Of a stretch of 64,000 nt of DNA, positions 10,998 through 21,913 are shown in pieces (within the stretch, counting starts at the first letter, position 1; each line of letters opens with the position of its first letter). A program made the translations under genes and the position numbers. Origin of the DNA: JADZAI01 sp046348585 (GTDB taxonomy: Bacteria > Pseudomonadota > Alphaproteobacteria > Micropepsales > Micropepsaceae); contig JAXMDZ010000009.1 in the NCBI GenBank assembly GCA_046348585.1, positions 33,817 to 97,816 on the forward strand. Direction: 5' to 3'. Below the pieces are notes generated by a model. It saw only the letters and a program-made list of their open reading frames with translations. It had not been told where the DNA came from and searched no databases.

Positions 10998-13900
10998 ATG
11001 CAGCGGATTAACGCAGGGATCCTGCAGACGACAGCTATTGGTGCGGTTCTGGCGCTTGGTCTTTGGGCCGCGCCCGCGGCGCTCGCCCAGGAGACGCCGG
11101 CACCCACCCCCACGCCGGCTCCGGAAGCCGAAGAGGCCAGCCAGCCTGAAGGCGAGGAAGAGATCGTCGTCACCGGCTCGCGCCTGAAGGTCCACGACTT
11201 CGACCGCTCCGGCCCGGTCACCTCGGTGACGGGGGCCCAGATCGAGCAGGCGGGCGTCGTCAACCTGACCGACTATCTCCAGGAACTGCCGGCGCTGGTG
11301 AACTCGTTCGATTCCGAGGACTCCGCCGACACGGGCGGCCAGGCGAGCGCCGGCCTCAACCTGCTCAACCTGCGCAATCTGGGCGAGGACCGCACGCTGG
11401 TGCTGGTCGATGGCCGCCGCCACGTCGCCGGAACGCCCGGCACCCAGGCGGTCGACATCAACATGATCCCGATCGGGCTGATCGAGCGCATCGAAGTGCT
11501 GACCGGCGGCGCCTCGGCCATCTACGGCGCCGACGGCGTTTCGGGCGTCGTCAACTTCGTCATGAAGCGCAATTTCGAGGGTGCGATCGGCCGCGTGCAG
11601 ATCGGCGGCTCGGAACAGGGCGGCGCGGACAGCGCGGTCGCCAGCATGACGGTCGGCGCGAATTTCGACGACGAAAAGGGCAACATCACGCTCTCGGCCG
11701 AAGTCTCGCGCACCAGCGCGGTGACGAGCGCCGACCGCGACTTCGCCTTCCCCGGCAGCCGTCTCAACCTGGCGCGCAACCCGGACGACATTCCGGACGA
11801 TCCGAACGTCTATGACCGGGTGCTGCTGTCGAACCTGCGCTACATCGACACCTCGCCGGGCGGCGCGGTCTATACCTCCGCCTTCGCCGGTCCGACGATC
11901 TCGGGCGTGAGCTTCCGCGGCGACGGCCAGCCCTGGACCGACGGCATCTCGAACGGCGGCTTCACGATGATCGGCGGCGACGGCACGCTGCTCGACGCCT
12001 TCGTCGACGAGCTTCTGCCCGAGGAAGACCGCGATCTGGTGCAGATGACGGCGCGCTACGAGTTCGACAAGGCGTTCGAGGTCTTCGCCGAAGCCAAGTA
12101 CGCGCAGTCGCGCACCAGCTTCACCGCGCAGCCGACCTTCGACTACGGCATCGCGGTGCCGCTCGACAACGCCTACATCCCGCAGGCGATCGTCGACGAC
12201 GCGCTGCAGCACATCATCGACGGCGACGGCCTCGATAATTTCGGCCTCGGCGACTATGTGCTGGTCGGCCGCGACAATATTGACCTCGGCGCGACGAGCC
12301 GCGACATCCAGCGCGAGACCTATCGCACCGTGCTGGGCGCGCGCGGCGACCTCACCGACTGGCTGAGCTACGAGCTGTCCTATGTCTGGGGACAGACCGA
12401 GGAGATCAGCACCTACCACAACAACCGCATCAACGAGCGCTGGTTCGCGGCGATCGACGCGGTGGTCGATCCGGGTTCGGGCGACATCGTCTGCCGCAGC
12501 GACCTCGACCCGAGCGCGATCCCGCTGGGCGACGTTCTGGGCACCGACGGGTTCGACGCCTCGACCTGGGGCTCGACCTTCACGCCGGGGCCGAACAGCG
12601 GCTGCGTGCCCATCAACATCTTCGGCGAAAACGTCTCGCCGGAGGGCGCGGCGTGGGTCAACACCACGTCGACGGGCCGCTCGATCATCGAGCAGAACGT
12701 CGTGACCGGCTACATGACCGCGGTGTCGACGCCGTGGTTCGAGCTGCCGGGCGGACCGATCTCGATCGCCGCCGGCTTCGAGTACCGCGACGAGTCGAGC
12801 AAGTCGTTCGCCTCGGACATCGAACTGCTCGGCGCCAGCCTCGGCTATGACGTGAGCTGGGGCGGTCAGGGCAGCAACACGGTCGGCTCGTACTATGTGA
12901 AGGAAGGCTTCGTCGAAGCCTCGCTTCCGCTGCTGGCCGAGGTGCCGTTCGCCGAGGAGCTGACCCTGGACGCGGCCTATCGCTGGTCCGACTATTCGAC
13001 CGCCGGTTCGGTCGAGGCGTGGAAGGCGGGCCTGAAGTGGCGTCCGGATCGCAACGTGATGCTGCGCGGCACGATCGCCACCTCGGTGCGCGCGCCCAAC
13101 ATCTCGGAGCTGTTCCTGCCGCAGACGCAGACCTTCGCGCTGCTCGTCGATCCCTGCGACGACGACGAGATCGGCCTGAACCCCATCCGCACCGCGAACT
13201 GCATCACGGACGGCGTGCCCCCCGGCTACAACGACACCTCGTCGTCGGCGGCCGAAGGGCGGATCGGCGGCAATCCGGACCTGAAGACGGAAAAGGCCGA
13301 CACGTTCACGGTCGGCATCGTGCTGACGCCGGAATTCATCCCCGGCCTCAACGTCTCGGTCGACTACTACAACATCGAACTGAGCGACGCGATCCAGTTC
13401 TTCACCGCGCAGACCATCTTCGACAAGTGCTACGACCTGCCGCGTCCGAACCAGTTCTGCCCCCTGATCCAGCGCGATCCGGGCACGTTCCGTCTGGACT
13501 CGTTCCAGCAGTTCGCGCTCAACGTCGCCAAGTACGAGACCTCGGGCGTCGACTTCTCGGTGCGCTACCGCCTCGATCCGGCGGATCTGGGCGTCGAGGA
13601 GGATATCGGCATCTTCAACTTCGCGATCGCCGGCAGCCGCCTCTACAACCTGACCTTCACCGAGCTTGAGGACGCCGAGCCGGATGAGGCTGCCGGCGAG
13701 GCCGATGCGCCCAAGTGGCAGGTCATGTTCGACGTGACCTGGACCTACGAGAACTGGACGGTGAATTACGGCTTCTCGTATTTCAGCAAGACGCAGCGGA
13801 TCGATCCGGCGGCGATCGCGCTGAACCCGGATTACTCGGACCCCCGCTTCTTCAAGTACGACGAGCGGTTCACGCACGACATCCAGGTGGGCTACGAGCT

Positions 13901-14051
13901 CAGCGACAATGTCGAGATCTATGGCGGCATCAACAACTTCACCAACCAGGAGCCCGATCCCGGCTCGCTGGACCAGCCGGTCAGCCCGCGCGGCCGCTAC
14001 TACTATCTGGGCGTGACGGTGAACTTCGACTCGCTGGGCGCCGATCTCTAG
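10998..14051 (+). CDS. TonB-dependent outer-membrane receptor
   Basis: 1017 residues with a signal peptide (MQRINAGILQTTAIGAV..., ending AALAQ) and a Pro/Glu-rich segment. A TonB-box-like EEEIVVTGSRLK precedes the plug domain (VLVDGRRHVAGTPG, GASAIYGADGVSGVVNFVMK). A long beta-barrel follows, containing LRGTIATSVRAPNISELF and, near the C-terminus, GGINNFTNQEPDP and YYYLGVTVNF. This is the large subfamily common in Caulobacterales and sphingomonads, often for oligosaccharides or other organic substrates rather than siderophores; the ligand is not deducible. ATG 10998 is used because it starts the signal peptide and has AGGGGC eight bases upstream. It stands alone between its own promoter and terminator. 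Confidence 0.92.
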   Translation: MQRINAGILQTTAIGAVLALGLWAAPAALAQETPAPTPTPAPEAEEASQPEGEEEIVVTGSRLKVHDFDRSGPVTSVTGAQIEQAGVVNLTDYLQELPALVNSFDSEDSADTGGQASAGLNLLNLRNLGEDRTLVLVDGRRHVAGTPGTQAVDINMIPIGLIERIEVLTGGASAIYGADGVSGVVNFVMKRNFEGAIGRVQIGGSEQGGADSAVASMTVGANFDDEKGNITLSAEVSRTSAVTSADRDFAFPGSRLNLARNPDDIPDDPNVYDRVLLSNLRYIDTSPGGAVYTSAFAGPTISGVSFRGDGQPWTDGISNGGFTMIGGDGTLLDAFVDELLPEEDRDLVQMTARYEFDKAFEVFAEAKYAQSRTSFTAQPTFDYGIAVPLDNAYIPQAIVDDALQHIIDGDGLDNFGLGDYVLVGRDNIDLGATSRDIQRETYRTVLGARGDLTDWLSYELSYVWGQTEEISTYHNNRINERWFAAIDAVVDPGSGDIVCRSDLDPSAIPLGDVLGTDGFDASTWGSTFTPGPNSGCVPINIFGENVSPEGAAWVNTTSTGRSIIEQNVVTGYMTAVSTPWFELPGGPISIAAGFEYRDESSKSFASDIELLGASLGYDVSWGGQGSNTVGSYYVKEGFVEASLPLLAEVPFAEELTLDAAYRWSDYSTAGSVEAWKAGLKWRPDRNVMLRGTIATSVRAPNISELFLPQTQTFALLVDPCDDDEIGLNPIRTANCITDGVPPGYNDTSSSAAEGRIGGNPDLKTEKADTFTVGIVLTPEFIPGLNVSVDYYNIELSDAIQFFTAQTIFDKCYDLPRPNQFCPLIQRDPGTFRLDSFQQFALNVAKYETSGVDFSVRYRLDPADLGVEEDIGIFNFAIAGSRLYNLTFTELEDAEPDEAAGEADAPKWQVMFDVTWTYENWTVNYGFSYFSKTQRIDPAAIALNPDYSDPRFFKYDERFTHDIQVGYELSDNVEIYGGINNFTNQEPDPGSLDQPVSPRGRYYYLGVTVNFDSLGADL

Positions 14052-14081
14052 ACGCCGGGGAAGTTCCCGCAGACTTCGGAA

Positions 14082-14110
14082 GGGCGGCCGCGAGGCCGCC
14101 CTTCTTCTTT
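14082..14110 (+). terminator. Rho-independent terminator of the TonB receptor gene
   Basis: GGGCGGCC, GCGA tetraloop, GGCCGCCC (perfect 8-bp stem) followed by TTCTTCTTT. It begins 31 bases after the stop codon. Confidence 0.9.
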
Positions 14111-14155
14111 GGGGGCGAGTCGCTTAAGCCCCGCGCCTCACACGAAGGAGAGTCC

Positions 14156-14470
14156 ATGTCGATCGCCGACCGCCTGCCGGGCATGACGTTGCCCGAACTC
14201 ACCCGTCTCGCCGCGAACGCGCAGAGGCTGGCGGAGGGCGCGCCGGGACGGCAGCAGGATCAGGCGCGCGAACTGCTGCCGCTGCTGGAGGCCGAGATCG
14301 CGGCGCGGCGCGAGGGCAGGAAGCGGACGGTCGACAAAGCGCCGAAGGCGAGCCTGCCCAGGGAGGCCAAACCGCGGCCGCCGCGCGCCCCCAAGCCGCC
14401 GAAAACGCAGTCCGAGAAGGCCGACGCGTTGCTTGCCGGGATCGCCGAGGCGCTGGCGCGGCGGCCTTAG
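14156..14470 (+). CDS. Small basic hypothetical protein
   Basis: 104 residues. The N-terminal half is helical (LPELTRLAANAQRLAEGA, then ARELLPLLEAEIAARREG). A Lys/Pro/Arg-rich middle resembles a disordered nucleic-acid-binding tail, and a short C-terminal helix follows (ADALLAGIAEALARR). A good AAGGAG Shine-Dalgarno lies five bases before ATG 14156. It ends overlapping the carA stop (TTAG shared between strands). No family recognised; the base composition matches its neighbours. Confidence 0.65.
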   Translation: MSIADRLPGMTLPELTRLAANAQRLAEGAPGRQQDQARELLPLLEAEIAARREGRKRTVDKAPKASLPREAKPRPPRAPKPPKTQSEKADALLAGIAEALARRP

Positions 14471-15666
14471 CCGCGGCGCTGCTCCATCAGCGCGGCGAAG
14501 CGCTGGAAGAGGTAGTGGCTGTCGTGGGGGCCGGGCGAGGCTTCGGGGTGGTACTGCACGCCGAAGACCGGCTTGTCGGTCCAGGCGATGCCGCAATTGG
14601 AGCCGTCGAAGAGCGAGACGTGGCTCTCCTTCACGTTGGCGGGCAGGCTCGCCGCATCGACCGTGAAGCCGTGATTCATCGAGGTGATCTCGACCTTGCC
14701 GGTCGCCATGTCCTTCACCGGATGATTGGCCCCGTGATGGCCCTGGCCCATCTTCTTCGTGCGGCCGCCCGCCGCGATGGCGAGCATCTGGTGGCCGAGG
14801 CAGATGCCGAAGACCGGCTTGCCGGCCTCGATGAGGGCGCGGATCGTCGGCACGGCATATGCGCCGGTCGCCGCCGGATCGCCGGGGCCGTTGGAAAGGA
14901 AGACGCCGTCGGGCTCGTGACGCAGGATGTCGCCGGCCGAGGCGTCGGCGGGGACCACCACCACCTCCGCGCCGATGCCGGCCAGCTCGCGCAGGATGTT
15001 CGCCTTCACGCCGAAATCCATCGCCACGACCTTGTAGCGCGGCGCGCCCTCGCGCGTGCCCGTGCCCTTGCCCCAGACCCAGGGCGTCTCGCTCCAGCCG
15101 TAGGTCTGGCGGGTGGTCACGTCCTTCGCCAGATCGAGGCCTTCCAGGCCCGGCCACGCCTTCGCCTTCGCCGCCAGCGCGTCGATGTCGAAGCGGCCCT
15201 CGGGGTCGTGCGCGATGACGCCGTTGGGCATGCCGTTCTCGCGGATCAGCCGGGCGAGGCGGCGGGTGTCGATGCCGGAGAGGCCGACGATGCCGCGGGC
15301 CTTCAGCCAGTCCGAGAGGGCGAGGGCGTTGCGGTAGCTGGAGGGCTCGGTCACGTCCGCCTTGACGACGAGGCCGCGCACCGCCGGGGTCCGGGCTTCG
15401 AGGTCTTCCGGGTTGGTGCCGACATTGCCGATATGCGGGAAGGTGAAGCAGACGATCTGCCCGGCATAGGACGGGTCGGTCAGGATCTCCTGATAGCCGG
15501 TCATCGCGGTGTTGAAGCAGACCTCGGCGACCTGCTCGCCCACCGCGCCGAAGCCGTGGCCGTAGAAGGCCTTGCCGTCGGCCAGCACCAGCACGCCGGT
15601 CGGCCGCCCGCGCGAAAACGCCTCGCCCGCGTGGGAGGCGGGCGTCGGGGCGGAAGTGTCGGTCAT
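14467..15666 (-). CDS. carA: Carbamoyl-phosphate synthase small (glutaminase) subunit
   Basis: 399 residues. The N-terminal domain begins GVLVLADGKAFYGHGFGA, with CFNTAMTGYQEILTDPSYAGQ. The class I glutamine amidotransferase domain has the nucleophile elbow PVFGICLGHQMLA (catalytic Cys) and the His/Glu pair in VQYHPEASPGPHDS. It supplies ammonia to CarB. GGAG lies about eight bases before ATG 15666. The opposite neighbour shares its stop region. An upstream palindrome (15782-15800) lies in the divergent control region with the GatB/YqeY gene. Confidence 0.97.
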   Translation of the reverse strand: MTDTSAPTPASHAGEAFSRGRPTGVLVLADGKAFYGHGFGAVGEQVAEVCFNTAMTGYQEILTDPSYAGQIVCFTFPHIGNVGTNPEDLEARTPAVRGLVVKADVTEPSSYRNALALSDWLKARGIVGLSGIDTRRLARLIRENGMPNGVIAHDPEGRFDIDALAAKAKAWPGLEGLDLAKDVTTRQTYGWSETPWVWGKGTGTREGAPRYKVVAMDFGVKANILRELAGIGAEVVVVPADASAGDILRHEPDGVFLSNGPGDPAATGAYAVPTIRALIEAGKPVFGICLGHQMLAIAAGGRTKKMGQGHHGANHPVKDMATGKVEITSMNHGFTVDAASLPANVKESHVSLFDGSNCGIAWTDKPVFGVQYHPEASPGPHDSHYLFQRFAALMEQRRG

Positions 15667-15781
15667 GTCGTATCTCCGGCCGCGCGCGGGCGCGGCGGCG
15701 GGCCGCGCTGCGGGCTGACTCTCGTCGGAATTTCCGGGTGTCTAGGGCCGGGGGAGGGAGGCGTCAAGGATTCGCGGGGGG

Positions 15782-15800
15782 CGCGAAACGATGTTTCGCG
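15782..15800. promoter_or_regulatory. 19-base palindrome in the carA / YqeY divergent region
   Basis: CGCGAAAC, GAT, GTTTCGCG: perfect 8-base arms around three bases, 116 bases before carA and 115 before the YqeY gene. It could be an operator or a transcript hairpin. No promoter could be placed with confidence around it. Confidence 0.4.
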
Positions 15801-15914
15801 TGTCCGGGCGGAAAGCATCGTCCCCTTGCCGGGGGGCGGGGCGGAGCGTGGGTGAATTTCGCGGGGCGGCGTGCTAGGCAGGCCGTTCGCATTTCAAGAA
15901 ACGAGAGTCCCCCG

Positions 15915-16370
15915 ATGCGTCAGCAATTCAACGACGCCATGAAAGAAGCCATGAAAGCCGGCGACAAGGCCCGGCTTTCGACCATCCGGCTGATCATCGC
16001 CGCCTTCAAGGACCGCGACATCGTCGCGCGCGGCGAGGGCAAGGGCGAGGCCAGCGACGAGGAGCTGATGCAGACGCTGCAGAAGATGGTGAAGCAGCGC
16101 GCCGACTCGATCTCGCAGTTCGAGGCGGCCGGCCGTCAGGACCTCGTGGACAAGGAATCCGCCGAAAAGGCCGTCATCGAGAGCTTCCTGCCCCAGCAGA
16201 TGAGCGCGGAGGAAACCCGCGCAGCGATCGCCGCGGTCATCGCCGAGACGGGCGCGGCGGGCATGAAGGACATGGGCAAGGTGATGGGCGCGCTGAAGGC
16301 GAAGTTCGCGGGCACGATGGACTTCTCCAAGGCGAACGGGGTCGTGAAGGAGTTGCTGACGGCAGGCTGA
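15915..16370 (+). CDS. GatB/YqeY domain protein
   Basis: 151 residues matching the stand-alone YqeY family: MRQQFNDAMKEAMKAGDKAR, TIRLIIAAFKDRDI, the central KQRADSISQFEAAGRQDL, ESFLPQQMS and C-terminal GKVMGALKAKFAGTMD. It is related to the tail domain of GatB, which binds tRNA in the Asp/Glu-tRNA amidotransferase; the free-standing version is poorly characterised. It sits ten bases before dnaG, a common alphaproteobacterial arrangement (YqeY-dnaG-rpoD). Confidence 0.88.
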   Translation: MRQQFNDAMKEAMKAGDKARLSTIRLIIAAFKDRDIVARGEGKGEASDEELMQTLQKMVKQRADSISQFEAAGRQDLVDKESAEKAVIESFLPQQMSAEETRAAIAAVIAETGAAGMKDMGKVMGALKAKFAGTMDFSKANGVVKELLTAG

Positions 16371-16380
16371 GGGGCGGCGC

Positions 16381-18318
16381 GTGGCGTTCGACGAGGGCTT
16401 TCTGGACGAGCTGAAATCGCGCGTGCGCGTGGCCGAAGTGGTCGGGCGGCGGGTGAAGCTCGTGCGCAAGGGCCGCGAGTTCATGGGCCTGTGCCCGTTC
16501 CATTCGGAGAAATCGCCCTCGTTCAGCGTCAACGAGCAGAAGGGCTTCTATCACTGCTTCGGCTGCGGCGCGCATGGCGACGCGATCAAGTTCGTCTGCG
16601 AGACCGAGGGGCTGAACTTCCGCGAGGCGGTGGAGCGGCTGGCGGGCGAGGTCGGCCTCGCCCTGCCCGAGGAAGCGCCGGGCGGGCGCGAGCGCGAGGA
16701 GCACCGCCGCACGCTCTATGACGTCGTGGCGATGGCCCAGAGCTTCTTTCGCGAGCGGCTGGCGGGGCCGGGCGGCGGCGCGGCGCGGGCCTATATCGCC
16801 AAGCGCGAGCTGGACGCCCGCACGGTCGAGACCTTCGGCCTCGGCCTCGCGCCCGAGGGGCGCACGACGCTGATCCAGCATCTGACGCAGAAGGGCGTGA
16901 AGCTGCCCGAGATCGTCGAGGCGGGGCTGGCGGTGACGCCCGAGGGCCAGAGCGAGCCGATCGACTTCTTCCGCAACCGGCTGACCATTCCCATCGCCGA
17001 CGCGCGCGGGCGGGTCGTCGCCTTCGGGGCGCGGACGCTGCTGCCCGACGGCAAGCCGAAATACATCAACACCGGCGAGACGCCGCTCTTTCACAAGGGG
17101 CGGATGCTCTACAATCTCGACCGGGCGCGCAAACCCGCGCACGACGCCCAGTCGATCCTGGTCGCCGAGGGCTATCTCGACGTCATCGCGCTGGCCAAGG
17201 CGGGGATCGCCAACGCCGTCGCGCCGCTCGGCACCGCGCTGACCGAAGACCAGATCGCGCTGCTGTGGCGGGTCGCGCCCGAACCCATTCTCTGCTTCGA
17301 CGGCGACGCGGCCGGTCAGCGGGCCGCCCACCGGGCGATCGACCGGGCGCTGCCGCTGCTGAAGCCCGGCCAGTCGCTGCGCTTCGCCTTCCTGCCCGAA
17401 GGCCTCGACCCCGACGACCTCATCAAGCGCGACGGCGCGGCGGCGATGCACGAGGTGCTGAAGGCGGCCCGGCCGCTGATCGAGGTGTTCTGGGAGCGCG
17501 AGCGGGCCGCCGCCGACATCTCGACGCCCGAGCGGCGGGCGGCGCTGCAGCACCGGATCGAGGCGGCGGCCGACAGCATCGCCGACGCGACCGTGCGCGA
17601 CCACTACAAGCGCGAACTGAAGGACCGGCTGTGGGGCCTGTTCCGGCCGCAACGCCCGGTGCGCCCGGCGGGCACCGGCATTCCGTTGCGTCAACTCGGG
17701 GCCTTCGTGCCGCCCAAGCCTTCGCTGCGCCGTCCCCAGGCGCTGACGGGGCGCGGCCGGCGCGGCCCCGATCTGCCGGTTTACGGCCAGAATCCGCCCA
17801 GTCTGCGGGCGAGCGCGGCGGCCAGGGGGGCCTCGCGGCAGGCCCCCTCGCGGGTCGAGGCCGAAGTCGCCTTCCTGATGGTCCGCTATCCCGGCGTCGC
17901 GCTGCACGACTACGAGGCGGCCGAGGCGCTGTCCTTCGCCGCGCCGCAGCTCGAACAGTTGCGCTGCGAGATCCTGCAATTCGCGGTCGAAAACCCGGTG
18001 CTTGATGAATCGGTGCTGAAAGACCACTTATGCACGCGGGGATTTGCCGAAACCCTCTCCGCACTGGAAAAACGGGACTCACTTGCGCTAGATCGGGCGG
18101 CATCGGCCGGTCTTTCGCCCGACGAGGTTCTGATCAGGTGGCGGGAGGCGCTGGCGACCCAGCAGCGTATTCAGGCCTTGCGACCGGCGGCGCGCCGGGC
18201 GCGGGCCGATTGGGCCAGGGACCAGAGCGAGGGCGCGCGGCGCTCGCTCGACGAGGCCGAGGCGGCGCTGGCGCGCAGCTTCGAGGCGGCGTCGGGCGAT
18301 GGCGACGCGGACTATTAG
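16381..18318 (+). CDS. dnaG: DNA primase
   Basis: 645 residues from a GTG start (MAFDEGFLDELKSRV). The zinc-binding domain has CPFH (Cys38, His41) and CFGC (Cys59, Cys62). The TOPRIM catalytic core includes VAEGYLDVIAL (about 260) and FDGDAAGQRAAHRA (about 305). A Pro/Arg-rich linker separates this from the C-terminal DnaB-interacting helical domain. It synthesises RNA primers for replication. It is followed after 57 bases by rpoD, the conserved macromolecular-synthesis arrangement. Confidence 0.96.
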   Translation: MAFDEGFLDELKSRVRVAEVVGRRVKLVRKGREFMGLCPFHSEKSPSFSVNEQKGFYHCFGCGAHGDAIKFVCETEGLNFREAVERLAGEVGLALPEEAPGGREREEHRRTLYDVVAMAQSFFRERLAGPGGGAARAYIAKRELDARTVETFGLGLAPEGRTTLIQHLTQKGVKLPEIVEAGLAVTPEGQSEPIDFFRNRLTIPIADARGRVVAFGARTLLPDGKPKYINTGETPLFHKGRMLYNLDRARKPAHDAQSILVAEGYLDVIALAKAGIANAVAPLGTALTEDQIALLWRVAPEPILCFDGDAAGQRAAHRAIDRALPLLKPGQSLRFAFLPEGLDPDDLIKRDGAAAMHEVLKAARPLIEVFWERERAAADISTPERRAALQHRIEAAADSIADATVRDHYKRELKDRLWGLFRPQRPVRPAGTGIPLRQLGAFVPPKPSLRRPQALTGRGRRGPDLPVYGQNPPSLRASAAARGASRQAPSRVEAEVAFLMVRYPGVALHDYEAAEALSFAAPQLEQLRCEILQFAVENPVLDESVLKDHLCTRGFAETLSALEKRDSLALDRAASAGLSPDEVLIRWREALATQQRIQALRPAARRARADWARDQSEGARRSLDEAEAALARSFEAASGDGDADY

Positions 18319-18375
18319 AGACAGGCTGTTAGAGACAGGCCGCGCCGCGATCCGGCCGGCAAGAATGGCGAGACG

Positions 18376-20610
<2,235 letters not shown>

Positions 20611-20684
20611 GGCGCGGCGGCCTTTACGGGTCGCGTGCGGCTGCGCATGGTGGGCGGATAGCAATTGTCCGGCCGGGGCCTCGT

Positions 20685-21893
20685 ATGTCCGTTCTCGACT
20701 ATTCGCGCAGCGCGTCCGACCGGTTGTCGGTGCGGGCGTCTTTCGTGGCGTTTCAGGTTTCGGACGGCGGCAAGTCCTGGCCGGCGGCCGGGGCGTTGCG
20801 GGTGCCGGAGGGCGGGGCGGGGAAGAAGCCCGCGGTCGTCATCCTGCACGGCTCGAACGGCGTCGACAGCCGCGGCGAGAGCGCGGCGCGGGCGCTGAAC
20901 GCGGCCGGGATCGCCACGCTGGAGGTCGATCTGTGGGCGGCGCATGGCGTCGCCGGGCCGGAGACGCGGCCGAAATCCCCGTTCGAGACGGTGCCGGACG
21001 TGTTCGCGGCGCTCGCCTTCCTGTCGGCGCGGGCGGAAATCGATCCCGCACGGATCGGAATCATGGGATTTTCCTGGGGCGGGGTGATGAGCATGCTGGC
21101 CGCGACGGAGGCGGTGCAGGCCCGCTACGCCGCGCCCGGCACGCGCTTCGCCGCCTTCGCGCCGTTCTATCCGGTGGCGTGGATCTACAATGTCGTGCCG
21201 GGGTTCGAGTTCCGCGCCCTGACCGGGCCCGTGCTGATCCAGCTCGGCGAGGCCGACCGCTATGACGAGCCGGGGACCGGGCCGGCGCTGATGGCGGGGC
21301 TGGACGAGGCCGACCGGGCGCGCGTGACGCTGCACGTCCATGCCGGCGCGACCCACGCCTTCGACCGGCGCGAGGCGGACATCGTCGTCAACGATCCGTT
21401 CAGCCACAAGGGCAAGGGCGGCGAGACGCCGTTCACCTACGACGCCGCGACGGCGCGGCGGGCGAGCGAGGCGATGGTCGCGTTCTTCGCCGGACACCTG
21501 AAAGCCGGGGCGGCGGCGGCTCCGGCCGCCGGGACGCCGCGCAAGCTGCCCTTCAGCGAGGCGGTGCGGGTGGGCGACGTGCTCTATCTCTCCGGCCAGC
21601 TCGGGCTCGACTATGCGAGCGGACGGCTGGTCGAGGGCGGCACGGCCGCCGAGGCGCACCAGACGATGCGCAACATTGCGGCGACGCTCGCCAAGCATGG
21701 GCTGACGCTGGACGACGTCTTCAAGTGCACGGTGATGCTGGCCGACATGAGCGAATGGGCGGCCTTCAACGAGGTGTATCTGACCTATTTCAAGTCGGCG
21801 GCGCTGCCCGCCCGCAGCGCCTTCGGCGCGTCGGGCCTCGCGCTCGGCGCACGGCTGGAGGTCGAGTGCATGGCGCGGTACGGCGGCGGCTGA
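20685..21893 (+). CDS. Dienelactone hydrolase-RidA fusion protein
   Basis: 402 residues with two domains. Residues about 30-275 form an alpha/beta hydrolase of the dienelactone hydrolase family: LHGSNGVDSRG, nucleophile elbow GFSWGG (Ser130 rather than the Cys of classical DLH), acidic residue in GEADRYDE (Asp191 or Asp194) and His224 in GATHAFDR. Residues about 285-402 are a RidA/YjgF domain (VGDVLYLSGQLGLDY, DVFKCTVMLADMSEWAAFNEVY). It keeps the active-site Arg377 (PARS) and the Glu in LEVECMA seen in deaminating RidA proteins. The start is ATG 20685; the upstream open frame is an rpoD shadow. The domain fusion is uncommon and its substrate is unknown. Confidence 0.82.
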   Translation: MSVLDYSRSASDRLSVRASFVAFQVSDGGKSWPAAGALRVPEGGAGKKPAVVILHGSNGVDSRGESAARALNAAGIATLEVDLWAAHGVAGPETRPKSPFETVPDVFAALAFLSARAEIDPARIGIMGFSWGGVMSMLAATEAVQARYAAPGTRFAAFAPFYPVAWIYNVVPGFEFRALTGPVLIQLGEADRYDEPGTGPALMAGLDEADRARVTLHVHAGATHAFDRREADIVVNDPFSHKGKGGETPFTYDAATARRASEAMVAFFAGHLKAGAAAAPAAGTPRKLPFSEAVRVGDVLYLSGQLGLDYASGRLVEGGTAAEAHQTMRNIAATLAKHGLTLDDVFKCTVMLADMSEWAAFNEVYLTYFKSAALPARSAFGASGLALGARLEVECMARYGGG

Positions 21894-21913
21894 ACCGCCG
21901 CCGGCGCGCGGAC

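Noticed and set aside
10983..13877. 964-codon minus-strand frame opposite the TonB receptor
   Set aside because: Antisense shadow: Arg/Asp/Val-rich, while the plus strand has signal peptide, plug and barrel motifs plus promoter and terminator.
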